Source: Fasciolopsis buskii
Taxonomy: Eukaryota; Platyhelminthes; Trematoda; Plagiorchiida; Fasciolidae
Direction of reading: 5' to 3'
Length of the DNA stretch: 64,000 nt
Assembly: GCA_008360955.1 (NCBI GenBank)
Contig: LUCM01002286.1
Location: forward strand, 66,066-130,065
Made by a program: the position numbers and the translations under genes. The notes under the pieces were generated by a model. It saw only the letters and a list, made by a program, of their open reading frames with translations. It was not told the DNA's origin and made no database searches. Each line of letters starts with the position of its first letter. Position 1 is the stretch's first letter. Shown in pieces: positions 26,073 to 37,870 of the stretch.

Positions 26073-28959
26073 TTGTTTTTATCGAACTAGCCGGAAAAGC
26101 CAAATCGAATCTGCTACTAAAATTATCAAGTAGGAGGAATGTTTTAGGCTGAGTGTTATGTTTCACCTCCTACAGAGAAGTTTGTCACCATCTGGGGGTT
26201 GTTGATCTGGCGCTTTTCAAGGTCAGTGTCCCGGAAAATCCAGTGACGGATGAAGGACGTACATCATGTATTTCGATGAACCGTCCACAAGCTGCCCTGC
26301 CGTTGCAAAGGCGAAGGAGTTCGTTTCATAGCCGTTAGTCACCGGTCGGCGTTCCGGTCTCTGCGAGATGGATAAGCAACACTGATGATTATTGAGAAAG
26401 GAGTAGGAGTACAACGTACCAACATTCTGAACATACATGAGCACTCCCAAAAAAGCTGTCATGCTTAAGTGTCTACTAATAAGTAGCCTAGGTCAGATCA
26501 CAAATGCTTTTGAGGTCCCATGTGTGAACCACCGTATTAATATTGATTTTGCTGTAATATGGCCCATGTGCAAAATTTGACTGCTATTCGCAGTAAATAT
26601 GTTTGTAAGCAATCAGTTATTCAGTTGCAAAACTTCGATAATCGCTGGCCGATAGAGTAATCACCCTAAGTCGTTCGGGCTCAGTTGCCATTACAGTTGA
26701 ACTATTATGCTCGGTTTAGATGAACCGTCTTGGAGCGTGCATAGCAATTCCTCGTGGTCATGAGCGTGGAGATAAGCCGATAAAAACTGGTCCGGATGCA
26801 AAGAGTAGTAGTTCATTGCTGCCATTTTAATCTCGCCAACCAATCTGACGCAGATATCTTCCATTGGAATTTATATGTCCTTCCGAATAAATCTTGCTAC
26901 TAAGTCATCGACTGCGTCCGAGAGGGCATCAAACTCACTGAATAGGTCAATTTCCTGCTTAAAATACGGATTTATCTATTTAATAAAGGATATCAATATG
27001 TCAGGATATAAATAAATTTGACATTTTTCATGGTCTGGAAGACAGACGTGTTACGTAGAAATTAGATCCCTTTCGTTTTCCTTCCGTCAGCAGTGCTGAC
27101 AAATATAAGACCGCTGGAATTATTTGCGTTACGCTGTTTCCAGCATCGAAACTGGAATTCCAATCCGTAACTTTATAATATCGTGACATTCATAGAATTT
27201 TGACCGTCTATGTCAGACAGTATCTCATGTGCTAAGATGACTAGAATAGCTGTTGAACATATTTTTATTGCACAGGGCAATTGATGAAAAGACGTCTGCT
27301 CTGATATCGTCTCGTGAATAGTTAACCACTTCTAACTCTAATTACCTATCATCCGTTCCCACTAATACTGATGAGAAAAGCCAAATCTGGCAAATACAAA
27401 ATTTTATCTAATAGCCAAAAGCGCTTATTTATTATTGGTTTTTACCCCTCTATTAGCTCGCAGTCTACTTTGGATGATGGCAATTGGGCGACTTTCTCAT
27501 GCGGCATTTTGCTTAAATGATCCAACCAGTACAGTGACACTTCAGTTTTACTGATCTCTGAACTTGGTACTGGGAAAGGCGATACAGTATTGACTATCGT
27601 TCTATGTTCAAATTTTAGTGATTCCAAATTAATCTCAGAAAATAATTACTTTCGTAAATAAATGCCCATTGTAATCCATTTCAGAAGTGAGGCTTCGTTA
27701 TCGTGACACTGTTGTGTACTTGAGTAAAAGTAAGCCGAAAAGTTTCATTCAGCAGGAGCGTTTACACTCGCTGAAACTAATTGAATCTGTTGACCGGAAA
27801 TACGTGGAAAACAGCGTTAGAATGCATAGTGAAGAGTAATACTTCTATTTCAAATCACAGCGTTCTGTAATTGAAGGTTATAATTATGACACTAGATGCT
27901 TTCTTTACTTAAGTTCAGAAGGCAGTTTGTTGGTGGTCCCCATTTATCTACCAAACTGACCACCCAAGTCATGTCGAAAATCTCCCTTCTTAGAAAGAAA
28001 ACTGCTGAAAGACTATTTATGATTCTGAGGCTTGGATTTGTATCCACTCATTCCCGTATTCCCGTGGGACAGTGTACGTAGACCTCACGACCAGGAGTTT
28101 GTCTGAACATACTCGTGAGCACCAATTCGTACGGTGAGCACTGGACCAGTTAACTCACGCAATATTGCAGTGGTTTCACGGCGAACGCAGACTAACCACA
28201 CCGCAAATGTGCTGCAGGCGTTCCGGGGCTGGTGTGACTTTCCGGCATCAATAGTCTGGGTTGGCAAAACGCCGTGTCTTGAGCACAGCGGACGCTGCCG
28301 CGATCCATCTTCGCAATCCTAAACTAGGCTCTCAAACTTTGATGAAAAACCCTAGGCCAAACAAACATTGCCGCAACACGTTAATCCGTTTTGGTTTATG
28401 CAAGAAAAACCATCATTTTCATTTCCATCCATGTTTCTGTCTGATTAATCCATTCTCTTAAAACTGTTTCTAAAATACTGTACGAATCACTGAAAATGAG
28501 CTTGTTCGCCAGTGTATTTTCGCATTGTCATACAAGTTGTGAATCTTCGCATGCAACAGGTATCAGTATTCTTTAAGTCGATATTTGTTCTTTACATTTA
28601 GTTTAAAATAATATCGGTAAGTAGACGGTTAAATCCTTCTCGCTTATCTAAGCCTGTTGATGAGATGGTTCCAGTCCCACCAGTATCCACATAGAGTAAA
28701 ATCTAAAGATACACAACGAAATTCTTTCATGCACTTTGCCAGAATAATAGAAAAATAGCAAACGGAATGGCGTCGCAAGCTTTTATTCAGTAATCATAAC
28801 TGCAACGTATAAGCACTCCACTAGGGAATTTGGAATGTTTTATATGAAAGCATTGAGAGGCCAAATAGCAAAACTGCTTGGTGTAAACAGACTTCAGGTT
28901 AGAATGCACATTTGAATCCCTCAGCAAAAATGGCATATTGCATTGGGAACTACAGCAAA
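26073..28959. other. no firmly recognised feature
   Basis: A segment at 26225-26350, read on the minus strand, has GTGACTAACGGCTATG and, about 60 bases on, GGTTCATCG. It may be another worn tRNA-type SINE head. The segment 28085-28320 is GC-richer with open frames on both strands and no known protein. The rest is blank. Confidence 0.35.
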
Positions 28960-29167
28960 GCTCATCACTGAGAACCGATCAGTTGTAGCTGTGGCTTGAC
29001 AAAATTACAATAAAAGTTCGGTACGGTACAGTATTGCGTAGATTTCTGGGTACAAAAACAACGTTGCAATTCAGTCACAAAACGTGAGGGGGAAAAAAAT
29101 AGGAGCCGATTTACACCCACAACCTTGAAAAATGTGAAAATACTCATCGAAGAATAATTATAGCACA

Positions 29168-30620
29168 TTATGCGAGGTTGATCAGGAATTCGGAAAAAAT
29201 ACGGCCACGGTTTGTCAAAATGCATGCTAAATATGGGACACTGGAGTTCCTGTAGATATTGATTCTGGACGGCATGCAACGAAAGACGGGTCGCGTTGAA
29301 CTATGAGAGCGACACTTCGAAAGATCGTTGTGCAGAGGATGTGTGGGACCGGAAAGAAGTTTGTGAACCAATTTCTCACATACTGACAAGTGTTGATTAT
29401 AAAGATTGAAGGACAACTCAGTTAGTAGTATGAAAGATGCGGCGAAGAATTTTAAAGATTTTTCCTAAGTAAATCTAGAGAAATGACAGGAGAACAGTAA
29501 AGAAGGATTCGAAAAACATTGGTATACAAATCGGGAGATGGTGCTTTGCTCCGCCTTGCAGTACCGAAGCTCCCTGATTTGCAATCGCAACCATCGGAGA
29601 TTCTTTACACTGGTAGAAAGGCGAGAAGTGCATTTCAGATTTTTATTAATAGTAACTCCTAGATATTTCACAGAATCAACCCTGGTAGGATTTTTTGAGT
29701 TGATGGGAGACGTTTCGGATGGGTAGGCTGACCGAGGGAGAGAGAACAGACATTCGAAACATTCAGATGCGTTGAGATTTAAGCCAGCTCGTGCAGAGAA
29801 AATAGGTTGTTGGAAAACTTTGAAAATCATCGTTGTTCGAAACGGCTTGAGAAAGGGCATGGTCATCAGTGTGCTTAAACAGATGACAAGGGAGCTAGTC
29901 GTTAATCAACGGTTTTGAAACTTTACCGTCCATTCGTGTGAACTCGGTTCGGTTGGTAAAGTAATCAGACAGCCATGCTGACAAAGAACTGGGACAGTTT
30001 GTGGAGTAGAAGAGACTGTGGGATCCAATCAAATGCTGACGAATAGTCTGGAAATGCGCAGCGAACGGATTTCACTGATGCGTTGAAGGACTTACAAAAG
30101 TGGTGAATGAGGGAGGCGACAGCGTCCAAAGTGCATCTGTTGGATTTTTAGGTAAATTGAAATGGGTCGTCAGAAGGGTACACAGAAGAACGCAGGCGCT
30201 AAAGCATAGCACGCTCCGTCAGCTTAAGACCGGAAGACGTTAAGGCGATGTGGCGAACACGTTTAGCTAACGCAGTAGAACTGGTAGATTTAGAGATAGG
30301 AATATTAGTGGCGGGCCTCCAACAGTCAGGGATGGAAGACGAGATTAATGACAAGTTAGTTAGGGAAGTAAATTCATCCGTCAGTGCCATAGCACCATGC
30401 CTTAAAAGAGCTGAGGACAAACTGGCAGGACCAACCCGTGGTAATTTTAGTGGTGCGCAGAAGGTCGAGCACCTCTTCTCTAGAAAAGCTTGTAACTCTC
30501 ATATCATCACCCTGTCCAAATATGACTGGGGTAAAGTGGAAGGACGGATGAAAACACGACTGATGCTGTCGATATCCGCAGAAGCTTTCTGATGCTTCTT
30601 TTACTTCCCACACAACAGTC
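29168..30620 (-). pseudogene. CR1-group reverse transcriptase relic
   Basis: In order on the minus strand: EEVLDLLRTTK (entry to the RT domain), then SIPDCWRPATNIPISK and RHIALTSSGLKLTERAM. Motif A CAFPDYSSAFD follows at about 30028-30063. A shortened motif C reads HTDD (29862-29873) where a YADD-type box is expected. The thumb segment is VKYLGVTI (29648-29671). The C-terminal segment reads SGPTHPLH (about 29330-29350), CRSHSSTRP and SVPYLACILTNRGR before TAA at 29165. The stretch between motif A and motif C is too short: the usual motif B (PQG) is absent, so a deletion has removed it. At least two frameshifts and several stops are present. In a live element this enzyme copies element RNA into DNA at the nicked target. 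Confidence 0.82.
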
Positions 30621-31034
30621 GAATGCCTTGCCGTGGGAATCGATTGCTTTTACCACTCAAGGGTTGGCTGGCGAATGTAGTATCCATTTCAGCTTTTTTT
30701 AGTTTGGAAATATACTGCATGCTTGAGCTATTACGGGCTTTGTAGAAGTGCTCCTTGCGTCTTCTTAGAGATTTCAGGTTTGGGTGGAGATACGACCATT
30801 TGAGACGAATAGTGTTCCTAAAGGATAGCAGATATCAAAAATTGCGTTTGTCGATTCTGTGAAAAGTGTCATTGCCATTGAAAAGGGATTCAAAAGAGAA
30901 ACGGCAGATGTGAGTGAATGGGATTTCTGCAGATTAAGGCTGTCGTGTGAAAAGTTATGGAGGCGAACTCGGATTTGATTCGTTCGCCTGAAGGAATGGA
31001 AAGATGACCTAGAATATATCTTGGACCTCAACAG

Positions 31035-31916
31035 AAGCAGACAATGATCACTAGTTGAAACTGGAGCACGCAGTTTCAGGGAAAATAAACCAGGGTGGTT
31101 GGTAATAACTCTATCTAAAATGGAACCGCCTCTGGCGGGAGAAAAGCAGCGCTAATTCAAATCACACACAGTCAGTGGTAGGGTAAAAGCATGGTTAAAA
31201 TCACATACAATAACACGCAGATTATACTCAAGAAAAGGAACAATAAATATTAGGAAAGAGTCGAAAAAAGATGTGATATTTTGTTGCGAGCAAAAAGGGG
31301 CAATGTAATAGTTCATTATGTCTGTACTAGTGTGGCAAGAAAACCTAAGATGAGAGTGTGTCACGAGACAGTCGATTCCATTGAAAGAGTACGTATAAAC
31401 AACTTCGGACTTGCCAGACTAGGAGTTTATATATGTTGCGACACCTCCAGTTTTCTTCTTGTTCGAATCTCTGTCCTGCCGATGGAGTCTGAAGTTGTCT
31501 ATCGACAAACGTGAATCAGCGATATCCGAGTTCAACCAAGTTTATTGTATGCAGATGACACACGTGTGAACATCGATCGGTGATTGAAATGTGAGGGAGA
31601 GATCGGACATTTTCGTAAGCAGAGAGCGAGTGTCGGTACTCAACAATGCCGAAATAGACATCTTGGCTGGAAGCGTGCATTTAAGAGCTGCCTACCTGCC
31701 AGCACGAGTGCCTCGTTTAGATGGATAAGATCTTTGAGATGCAGCAATACGTGATCCCAGTCCATGTCGAGAAACAATGCGGTTTTTTAACAGTAATAAC
31801 TCCGATCGATTGTAGCGGCGGACGGAGATCATGACTAAACCAAATGTCGGACAAGAATTCAACGAAATTACGGTGACAGAATTGTAGCGCATCCAGTCAA
31901 AGGGCGCGAGCACCAT
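31035..31916 (-). pseudogene. CR1-group endonuclease relic
   Basis: This is an exonuclease-endonuclease-phosphatase-type domain in pieces. The N-terminal part at 31692-31916 includes ISVRRYNRSELLLLK. A middle part at 31152-31364 ends in VIVCDFNHAF (31194-31220), where live enzymes have GDFN. A C-terminal part has ILDRVITNHPGLFS and STSDHCL; the SDH catalytic box lies at about 31043-31055. In a working LINE this domain nicks target DNA. Here frames change between the pieces and the G of GDFN is lost. Confidence 0.72.
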
Positions 31917-33631
31917 ATCACATGCAGCATATTTTGTTAATATTTTCTAACTCATGCGATTGCGGTCCCTGGCACTATTAAGTGCCAGTGAAAGACTGGT
32001 TCACTTCTGATTGCCTGTTAATAGAAAGCATTGTTTTCTGTGCTTACACAGTCATATCAAGTACGAAAATCTCTCGAACAAACTACCCTCATTGTTCTTC
32101 CTAAATTAAGAAGTAGGAAGGCGCAGAATTCTTCAGTCATCCACATCACGCTCTATGTTCTCTAAAAGCTTGCATTGTCCTTATATTACTAGACCGAATC
32201 TACCACCCACCTGTCATATCAGTGCGCTTCTTGGTCTATCGAAACAATTATGTTGCACGAACAAGGCCGTAAGCTATCAAATAATTCTTTTCTGTGCATT
32301 TAGTGAATCCTAGCCGACATGTTTACAAGGCTTCTACTTCTTACAGATGGGCATACACAACCGCGTCGGGAAATGTTGGACTCAGAGCCTCAATTAATTA
32401 ATCTTCCCTAGTCACGGCTTCTCGTGGCCATGACCAACGCCAGTTCGGGGTCCCTGATTTTTTACTTGTCTTAAGGGTTTGCAGAAGATCCAAGATGTCT
32501 TTGCCTCCCCGCCGTTTAGTCGTTTACATAGTCAAAGTTCTATGTGAACCACTCCTCAAATTTTTTAACATTTTTTGGAGGTAGGGGGGGCTGGAAAGGT
32601 CTTGTATAATAATAATGAAAATAATAATAAAAATATTAATAATAATAATAATATTCGTACAATTTTTGAATGCTAATGGGCTCGACCTAGTTCGTTGAAA
32701 TGTCATCCAAAAATCCTTCTTTCCCCCCCTCCCCCACGGACAATTATATTTTTAACAATTCGCGGGAACTAAATTTGTTTATAAAAACAAAATCGACTAT
32801 GAACCGGCAAGTTCTATCTGGGATTTTCGACGCAAATCGGTCCTGACCACGTATATCTACCCAAGTCCGCGGTTGAACTCGGTTACAATAAGGAGGGTAC
32901 AAAGTGGACACGAATAACAACAAGCTGATAGACAGATAAACAAAACGACTCGGGTTTTCATGCAATCATGTATTTCATCGAGCTAACTGAAAAATAAAAA
33001 TGCGAGATCAGGCCATGAAAACGAAAAGGCTACCGATTCCCACAATCGAGGCTCATAAAGTGCTTGGTATTTTGCCAATGACTTCAAAAGTTCACATCGA
33101 CTGAGCAGATAAACCATTTCAATTCATGTTCACCGGATAAACACAAAAATAATCGGTAAACTAATTTTTGTTATGCAATGACCATTCACCAAGTCCGAAT
33201 TTGCAGCATGGAACGCAAGTCGTGGAACATTTAGAATGACTTTATCTTGATATACATAGACAAAAACGTTTACAATGCTAACGATCTGTTACTCAGACTG
33301 CAACGAAGTACTGTTGCGGATCGCGACCTTTTAAAATGTTGCTATCCAAGGGTTGAGAACAACAGGTTGAAGTATATGGTTTAGCGGTTATCATCGTGTT
33401 ACTGGGCACAGAATTAACCAAGAAGGGTATGTATGTCATTTTCATGGCGAACAGATTTACCCTTCTATTGATAGATTTCACCAAGTCATGAAATGAATAG
33501 TCACGAGAAGTTGGGCTCATTGAAAGGAAACCTGAAAAATTTGACTGGTTGGTTTATCTGCAACAGAAATAAGCAGTGATGGCCATCGACCGTGCCTTAA
33601 TTTGGGTTTCCATTCGGGATAAGCAAATGAA
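31917..33631. other. no recognised gene
   Basis: It contains an (AAT)n tract (32605-32655) beside a G-rich run. Open frames at 33293-33711 (minus) overlap the candidate small membrane protein region but have no family match. Confidence 0.45.
32605..32655. repeat. (AAT)n microsatellite
   Basis: About 50 bases of AAT/ATA triplets with a few interruptions. Confidence 0.85.
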
Positions 33632-33969
33632 TCACAAATTTTGCAAGGCTTTAGCCGGATTGGCTGGTAACCGCTCAACACTATGTAACGCAAAGAATCT
33701 CCCTTTCTCACTGGTTTTCTACTGCTAGGAACGGCTGCCCACTAAACGACTGCCTCTTTGCCACCGACAACATTCTTTTACGGAAGACTTCGCAAACATG
33801 CATTATAAGCTAGGAACTGGTTTTGTATGGAAAATAAATAGTCTAAGAATCTATTTTGTTCCAACGGAGTTTCAGGTGCCCGTCGAGAAGAGCGTAAACC
33901 TTTTAATGCTATTCCAAGAGTGATAAACGGCAAAAATGCGAGCCATTCTTCATGGGGCAACAAATACAT
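33632..33969 (-). CDS. candidate small single-span membrane protein, two exons
   Basis: The proposed ATG is at 33969. Exon 1 (33782-33969) reads MYLLPHEEW, then a hydrophobic segment LAFLPFITLGIALKGL (about residues 10-25). A basic patch (RSSRR) and a polar stretch rich in Q and N follow. It ends two bases into a codon before GTAAAA. A 71-base intron (33711-33781) ends in AAACCAG. Exon 2 (33632-33710) supplies the missing base and reads EKGRFFALHSVERLPANP to TGA, giving 88 residues. Without splicing the frame ends at 63 residues. Very short introns are known in flatworms. The short protein with one N-terminal membrane segment resembles small mitochondrial-complex or ER subunits only in layout. 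No family is claimed. Confidence 0.3.
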
Positions 33970-34034
33970 TGAGTGAGTAAGGGAATGTGCGATCTTAATT
34001 TTTTTCCTTTATAAGTTTGCCCTTTATCTATTCT

Positions 34035-34128
34035 ATTGATGAATTACCGATGTTTGCCATTGTCAGGAAAGCGATCGCCTCCGATGGAGGACTGCCAGTT
34101 GGGGAAGTTGACCAGCAGTGGAAGGATG
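34035..34128 (-). repeat. SINE family 1 fragment without its tRNA head
   Basis: It matches the body and tail of the 2211-2385 copy (TGATGAA, CAGGAAA, GAGGACTGCC, TTGGGGAAGTTGAC). It stops just before the tRNA-like head, where LINE sequence takes over. Confidence 0.55.
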
Positions 34129-34330
34129 TTAAGATTTGCGGTGAGTTTCCAACCTAGTAAAAACTTCAAGTGGACTTCTCACATTTCCACCTGCGCAGAG
34201 AATCTCCAAGGGTTCTCATTTCAAATCAAATGGGGTCGATATTGCTAAGTGAAACGAAACATCATCTGCCTTCCTGTGGTTCAACGTTTTATCAGTTGTT
34301 CTTTACAGTCCTCTAGTTGCTTCCACAGGC
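34129..34330 (+). mobile_element. fragment of a CR1-group LINE RT C-terminal region
   Basis: The plus-strand frame reads LRFAVSFQPSKNFKWTSHI, then STCAENLQGFSFQIKWGRYC and a stop. Beyond it the text continues RNIICLPVVQRFISCSL. Segment by segment this parallels the minus-strand LINE near 29.55-29.68 kb (VTINKNLKCTSRLSTSVKNL, RELRYCKAE, SRFVYQCF) but is clearly a different, diverged family member. It holds only about 65 codons of the thumb region. Confidence 0.6.
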
Positions 34331-34349
34331 TTCCTTAAAAACGACGGAC

Positions 34350-34514
34350 GGCGGTGGTTAAGCGGATGAGGTGGTGGTCTTTGAACGTGAAGGTCACAGG
34401 TTCAAATTCTACCCCCGCCGGTCAGCTTCCCCACTCCGCAGCCCTCTGTTGGCTGCGGCCGTCCCCTGAAAATGATGTGCTTTATTTCATCAACAAAGGA
34501 AGTAAAAGATAAGA
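34350..34514 (+). repeat. tRNA-derived SINE, family 1 (plus strand)
   Basis: The A box TGGTTAAGCGG (34355-34365) and B box GGTTCAAATTC (34399-34409) start 44 bases apart, normal for a tRNA-type internal Pol III promoter. The body (CTTCCCCACTCCGCAGCCC, TGTTGGCTGCGGCCGTCCCC) and the tail AAAGTAAAAGATAAGA match the copy at 2211-2385. Better boxes suggest a younger copy than the one at 2.2 kb. Confidence 0.8.
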
Positions 34515-36117
34515 TTCTCCGCCGGAGACTTTCAATAATTTATCGTAGTTTTCCATATCACTAATCGAAATGTCTACTAAATTGTGATCAATTCCTGTCC
34601 GCTGGTGAAAAGTTTGCTCATAAAATACTATCAGATTCCGCAGATCTGCTGCATAGCAGTCTTTAGAAGTGCCGCTGTCACATTTAAACAAGACCTACGT
34701 TACGTCCCCTACTCTTTACAATCAGTATCTATGGGAAGAACACTGTTCCTTATTTAACACGTATTTTGACAAACCGTGGCCCTGTTTCAGCCGAATTATT
34801 GGACGAGTGTTTTCCTCATTTTTATAAGGTGTTGCATGTAACTATTTTCTTATATTCCACTACGGTTTTGGACTGCAATGGAACGTTTGTGCAGGCAAAA
34901 ATTCATACAATACAATAGGCTTCAATACAATTGATCACCACTCTTAGATTTAAGAGTACCGTAAACCGACTGAACAGCCTACGCAAGCCTACAAGCGTGA
35001 AGCAGCACCATTAACTGCGAACTTTAGAGCAATTTAATACTTACAGAAAACTGGACTAAATCCCTTCTCATCAGTTGGTAATATTCTCTGACCACGCACT
35101 CAGCTTCCATGCAAAATGTCATTCGTCCGAACCTGTGATTCATCGTAAACTGAGCAACTCACCAAAGGCGATAGTCCTAATTACAGTGCACGTTAGCGAA
35201 AATGCATTGATGTCATTCAGAAGATACCGAAAATCTGGTGCTAAGAATTTCACGTGAGCTATCCTAAATATGTTCCCAAGCCAGTTACAAAGAGGAACAG
35301 AAAACGAGGTAAACGGACACCATCAGACGATTCTGAATTGCGACATGCAATCTAATACAACCACAAGAACATTCTTTTGAACATGCATTCGAACTTCAAA
35401 TGTGGCCACGAATTGTTGGTAATGTGGGTTTAGAAACACCGATTTCGACTACAGCACCTTCTATTTGCATCCCTGTTTGAAAATGATTGCGTAATGACTA
35501 CTCCGAATTGAGCAGTTAGTACTGCTATTTGTTGATCTCATTCCATTATGAAATAGAAAACATGATCGGTTCTCCGTGTTAATTGAATTCCAACGACAGT
35601 GTAGTTTCAGTGCTTATCAATCTACGCTTCCAACTCCTTGATCGTGACATGACACACAGATCTGTCCCTACTGTCCTCGTCCACACTTAGAGAAACACAC
35701 GTGCTTGTCAATTCTGCATTCTAAAGTAATCATCGAGTTGTCGGTTAGAGCAGCCAACCGATGTAATGTGCCAAACAAAAGCAAACACATTCCTAATTCA
35801 CGAGCTTCAAATTACCATGAATCTTCCAAATCCTTTCACTATTTTTTTCAGATTTATTGTCATTTGATGTGAGATTTGTATTGAATGTTCTCCGTAAACT
35901 TCTATGCACTGTGTCTCAGAATCGATTAAAACAGTAGAATGCGAATGGAACACTGCGCTTTTTATATTATTTCACGAATGTGACTCTTGCAAATCTATTG
36001 CCCAATATAATGTGCATTTTCTCAAGGATGTGCCCGTTGTGCAAATGACCGTCGAAATCGCTCACAGCGTGCTCTCTGATACAGTGATAAAATCAGCTAC
36101 CTAAGCACGCGATATAG
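34515..36117. other. no recognised feature
   Basis: A pyrimidine tract ending CAG at about 35850 is followed by an open stretch (FDVRFVLNVLRK). An open run at 35904-36104 ends in TAA just before the exon candidate at 36118. Neither could be placed in a consistent transcript. Confidence 0.4.
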
Positions 36118-36707
36118 AAGGGGAAGGTTTCAAGTTCATCGTCATAAGCTCAGAGAGGAGTGGGATAATGACGATTCCTATAGGGTGGGATGCACCAGCG
36201 GAACTGCTCGATTTGATGCAAGCAACGAATGTTGGTTCTGTTTCCACTTTAGCTGTAGGTGGAAAGTGATTAATGATCCCGAAATGCCATAAGGTACAAC
36301 ATTGTGCCTTTTGGATAGAACTGGGCGGTGCTAGCCATTTCCCCATTTGTTATCCTACAACTGACAACGATCTCCTCACGAAAATGATGCACTGTGTTGT
36401 AGTATTAATAAAAATGAATAAAATAAAAAAACATCCGACAGTTCAAGTTGCGTAAAGCTCATTTGTTCATCAGGTTAAGGAACCTTCCACGGGGTTCAAA
36501 ACTGCCGAGGTACTGTTTGATTTCGCCATGTTTCCCGGAAACTGCTTGGCCAAGTTCTCGATCAATATAACCGCCGTTGCAACATATCATGGTGAAGAAG
36601 TGTCATATCCGAACACATGTTCTGATTTGGTGTTAATTCGTCTCCCTCAGTTGGGCCTGGAAAAAAGCAAACATCAGATGACACGAAACGGATATAAAAT
36701 TCTCACG
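36118..36707 (+). CDS. candidate exon pair, unknown extracellular-type protein
   Basis: Segment 36118-36254 reads GEGFKFIVISSERSG, IPIGWDAPAELLDLM and ATNVGSVSTLA, and ends before GTAGGT in phase 0. Its acceptor (GATATAG) is weak. Segment 36474-36707 follows TTTGTTCATCAG in phase 0. It reads VKEPSTGFKTAEVLFDFAMF, SINITAVATYHGEEV and NTCSDLVLIRLPQ for 78 codons, ending before GTTAGA. The N-I-T sequon and two Cys suggest a lumenal or secreted region. The codon composition is protein-like, with many G-starting codons. No family is recognised. The frame upstream of 36118 is closed by a TAA, so it is either an intron boundary or a broken gene. Confidence 0.28.
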
Positions 36708-37658
36708 GTTAGAATCCATCCTTATTAATAAAATAGATTAAAATTCTTTCACAAACATACTTTAGTGGTTACCTCAAGTTTGACTGACAACAAGAATCAT
36801 TCATGTACAACGCATTTATTCACACCAGTTAGTCACCATACGTTCTAAAAGTCAACCAAACATAACAGGTGTATGCCAAAAATTAAAACCCAATTCTCGA
36901 TCTGAATGTACCGAACCGAATAGAGTTTGAAATTTTTTTTCCCACTAACATGGGAACAATTTTTTCCTGCCTACCACGTACCACACGAATAGTCCCCCCT
37001 TCCGCGCGCACGGGGGTGCATGCAATGGTAAAAACAACCAAGCGATAAAGTCGAATTACTTACTCCAGACCATTCAGTGTTTTGTTTTTCCATACAAAAT
37101 GTGACACGATCCAATTTATCCAGGTGTGTCAGACATTTCTTTTGCCTTGGTCATACAGATGGCCAATGACCTGAACACAGGCAAAACACACAGGTGGAAA
37201 AACGTTGCCTCTGTGAGTCATCTTCTTCGGTCTGATTTGCGTAATTTGTCTTTCCTTCTGAAACATGTTTGGTTGATCCCTGTGCCTGGTTGTACAATGA
37301 TACATCAAGACTGGCGGACCATAGTGATAGAAACTCGTTTTCTCATATTTACTGCTGGTGTACTTTAGGATCACAGTAGAATTCGCATGAGTATGAGAAG
37401 TAAATGTTTCCAGGAGCTCGGAATCAGTTATCCCAGTTGTTCCATTATTCAAGTATATTATTTTATATTTGTTTTTTTTCCTATCGTCGTTATAATTGTC
37501 GACTGCATAATTTCGTTTTCTGGTAAAATCTCATTTGATCCAATAAGAATAGACATGGATGAGGGGTTCCTTACAGGGCCGGTATGCTCTTATTCTATGG
37601 TTTGGTTTTGGCTAGTAGAAGAAAAACGCTTGATAAAGCACCGATGCTAATCTTACAG

Positions 37659-37784
37659 CGATTCTACATCTATCCACAATCAAACAGACTTTGAGGAGAA
37701 AGAGATGCGTCGTAGTTTGTTAGTTCTTCGTGAACTGTTATGCAGAAAAGAAGGATTCTTCCATCCTAACCGCAACGGTCAGAT
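37659..37784 (+). CDS. candidate internal exon of the same unknown gene
   Basis: It follows the acceptor AATCTTACAG and ends before GTGAGT, a consensus donor. The frame is entered with one base and left with two. It reads STSIHNQTDFEEKEMRRSLL then VLRELLCRKEGFFHPNRNGQ, a charged, probably helical segment with one N-Q-T sequon. The exit phase fits the exon candidate at 39322. The entry phase does not fit 36707 directly, so one short exon (perhaps starting at 37160 after TTGGTCATACAG) would be needed between them. Confidence 0.3.
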
Positions 37785-37870
37785 GTGAGTATTGATGGTA
37801 GGAGATTAGATGTTTTCATGAAATAATTCACTATGTGATATCCTCGCTCAACTCACCAGTAAGAAATCAT

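Larger units (their letters stand above)
28960..31916 (-). mobile_element. decayed CR1-group non-LTR retrotransposon (LINE)
   Basis: On the minus strand the order is endonuclease (31.9-31.0 kb), linker (31.0-30.6), reverse transcriptase (30.6-29.5), C-terminal segment (29.42-29.17) and a probable 3' untranslated part down to about 28960. Protein pieces recur in several frames with stops between them, so the element is dead. The 5' end near 31916 is where recognisable protein stops; nothing ORF1-like was seen upstream, so a 5' truncation is likely. No target-site duplication was found. Assignment to the CR1 group (the broad CR1/Jockey-like clade) rests on motif style, not on an alignment. Confidence 0.8.

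Noticed and set aside
37129..37452. 107-codon minus-strand frame
   Set aside because: No recognisable motif. It overlaps a plus-strand stretch that begins after a better acceptor, and neither is proven.
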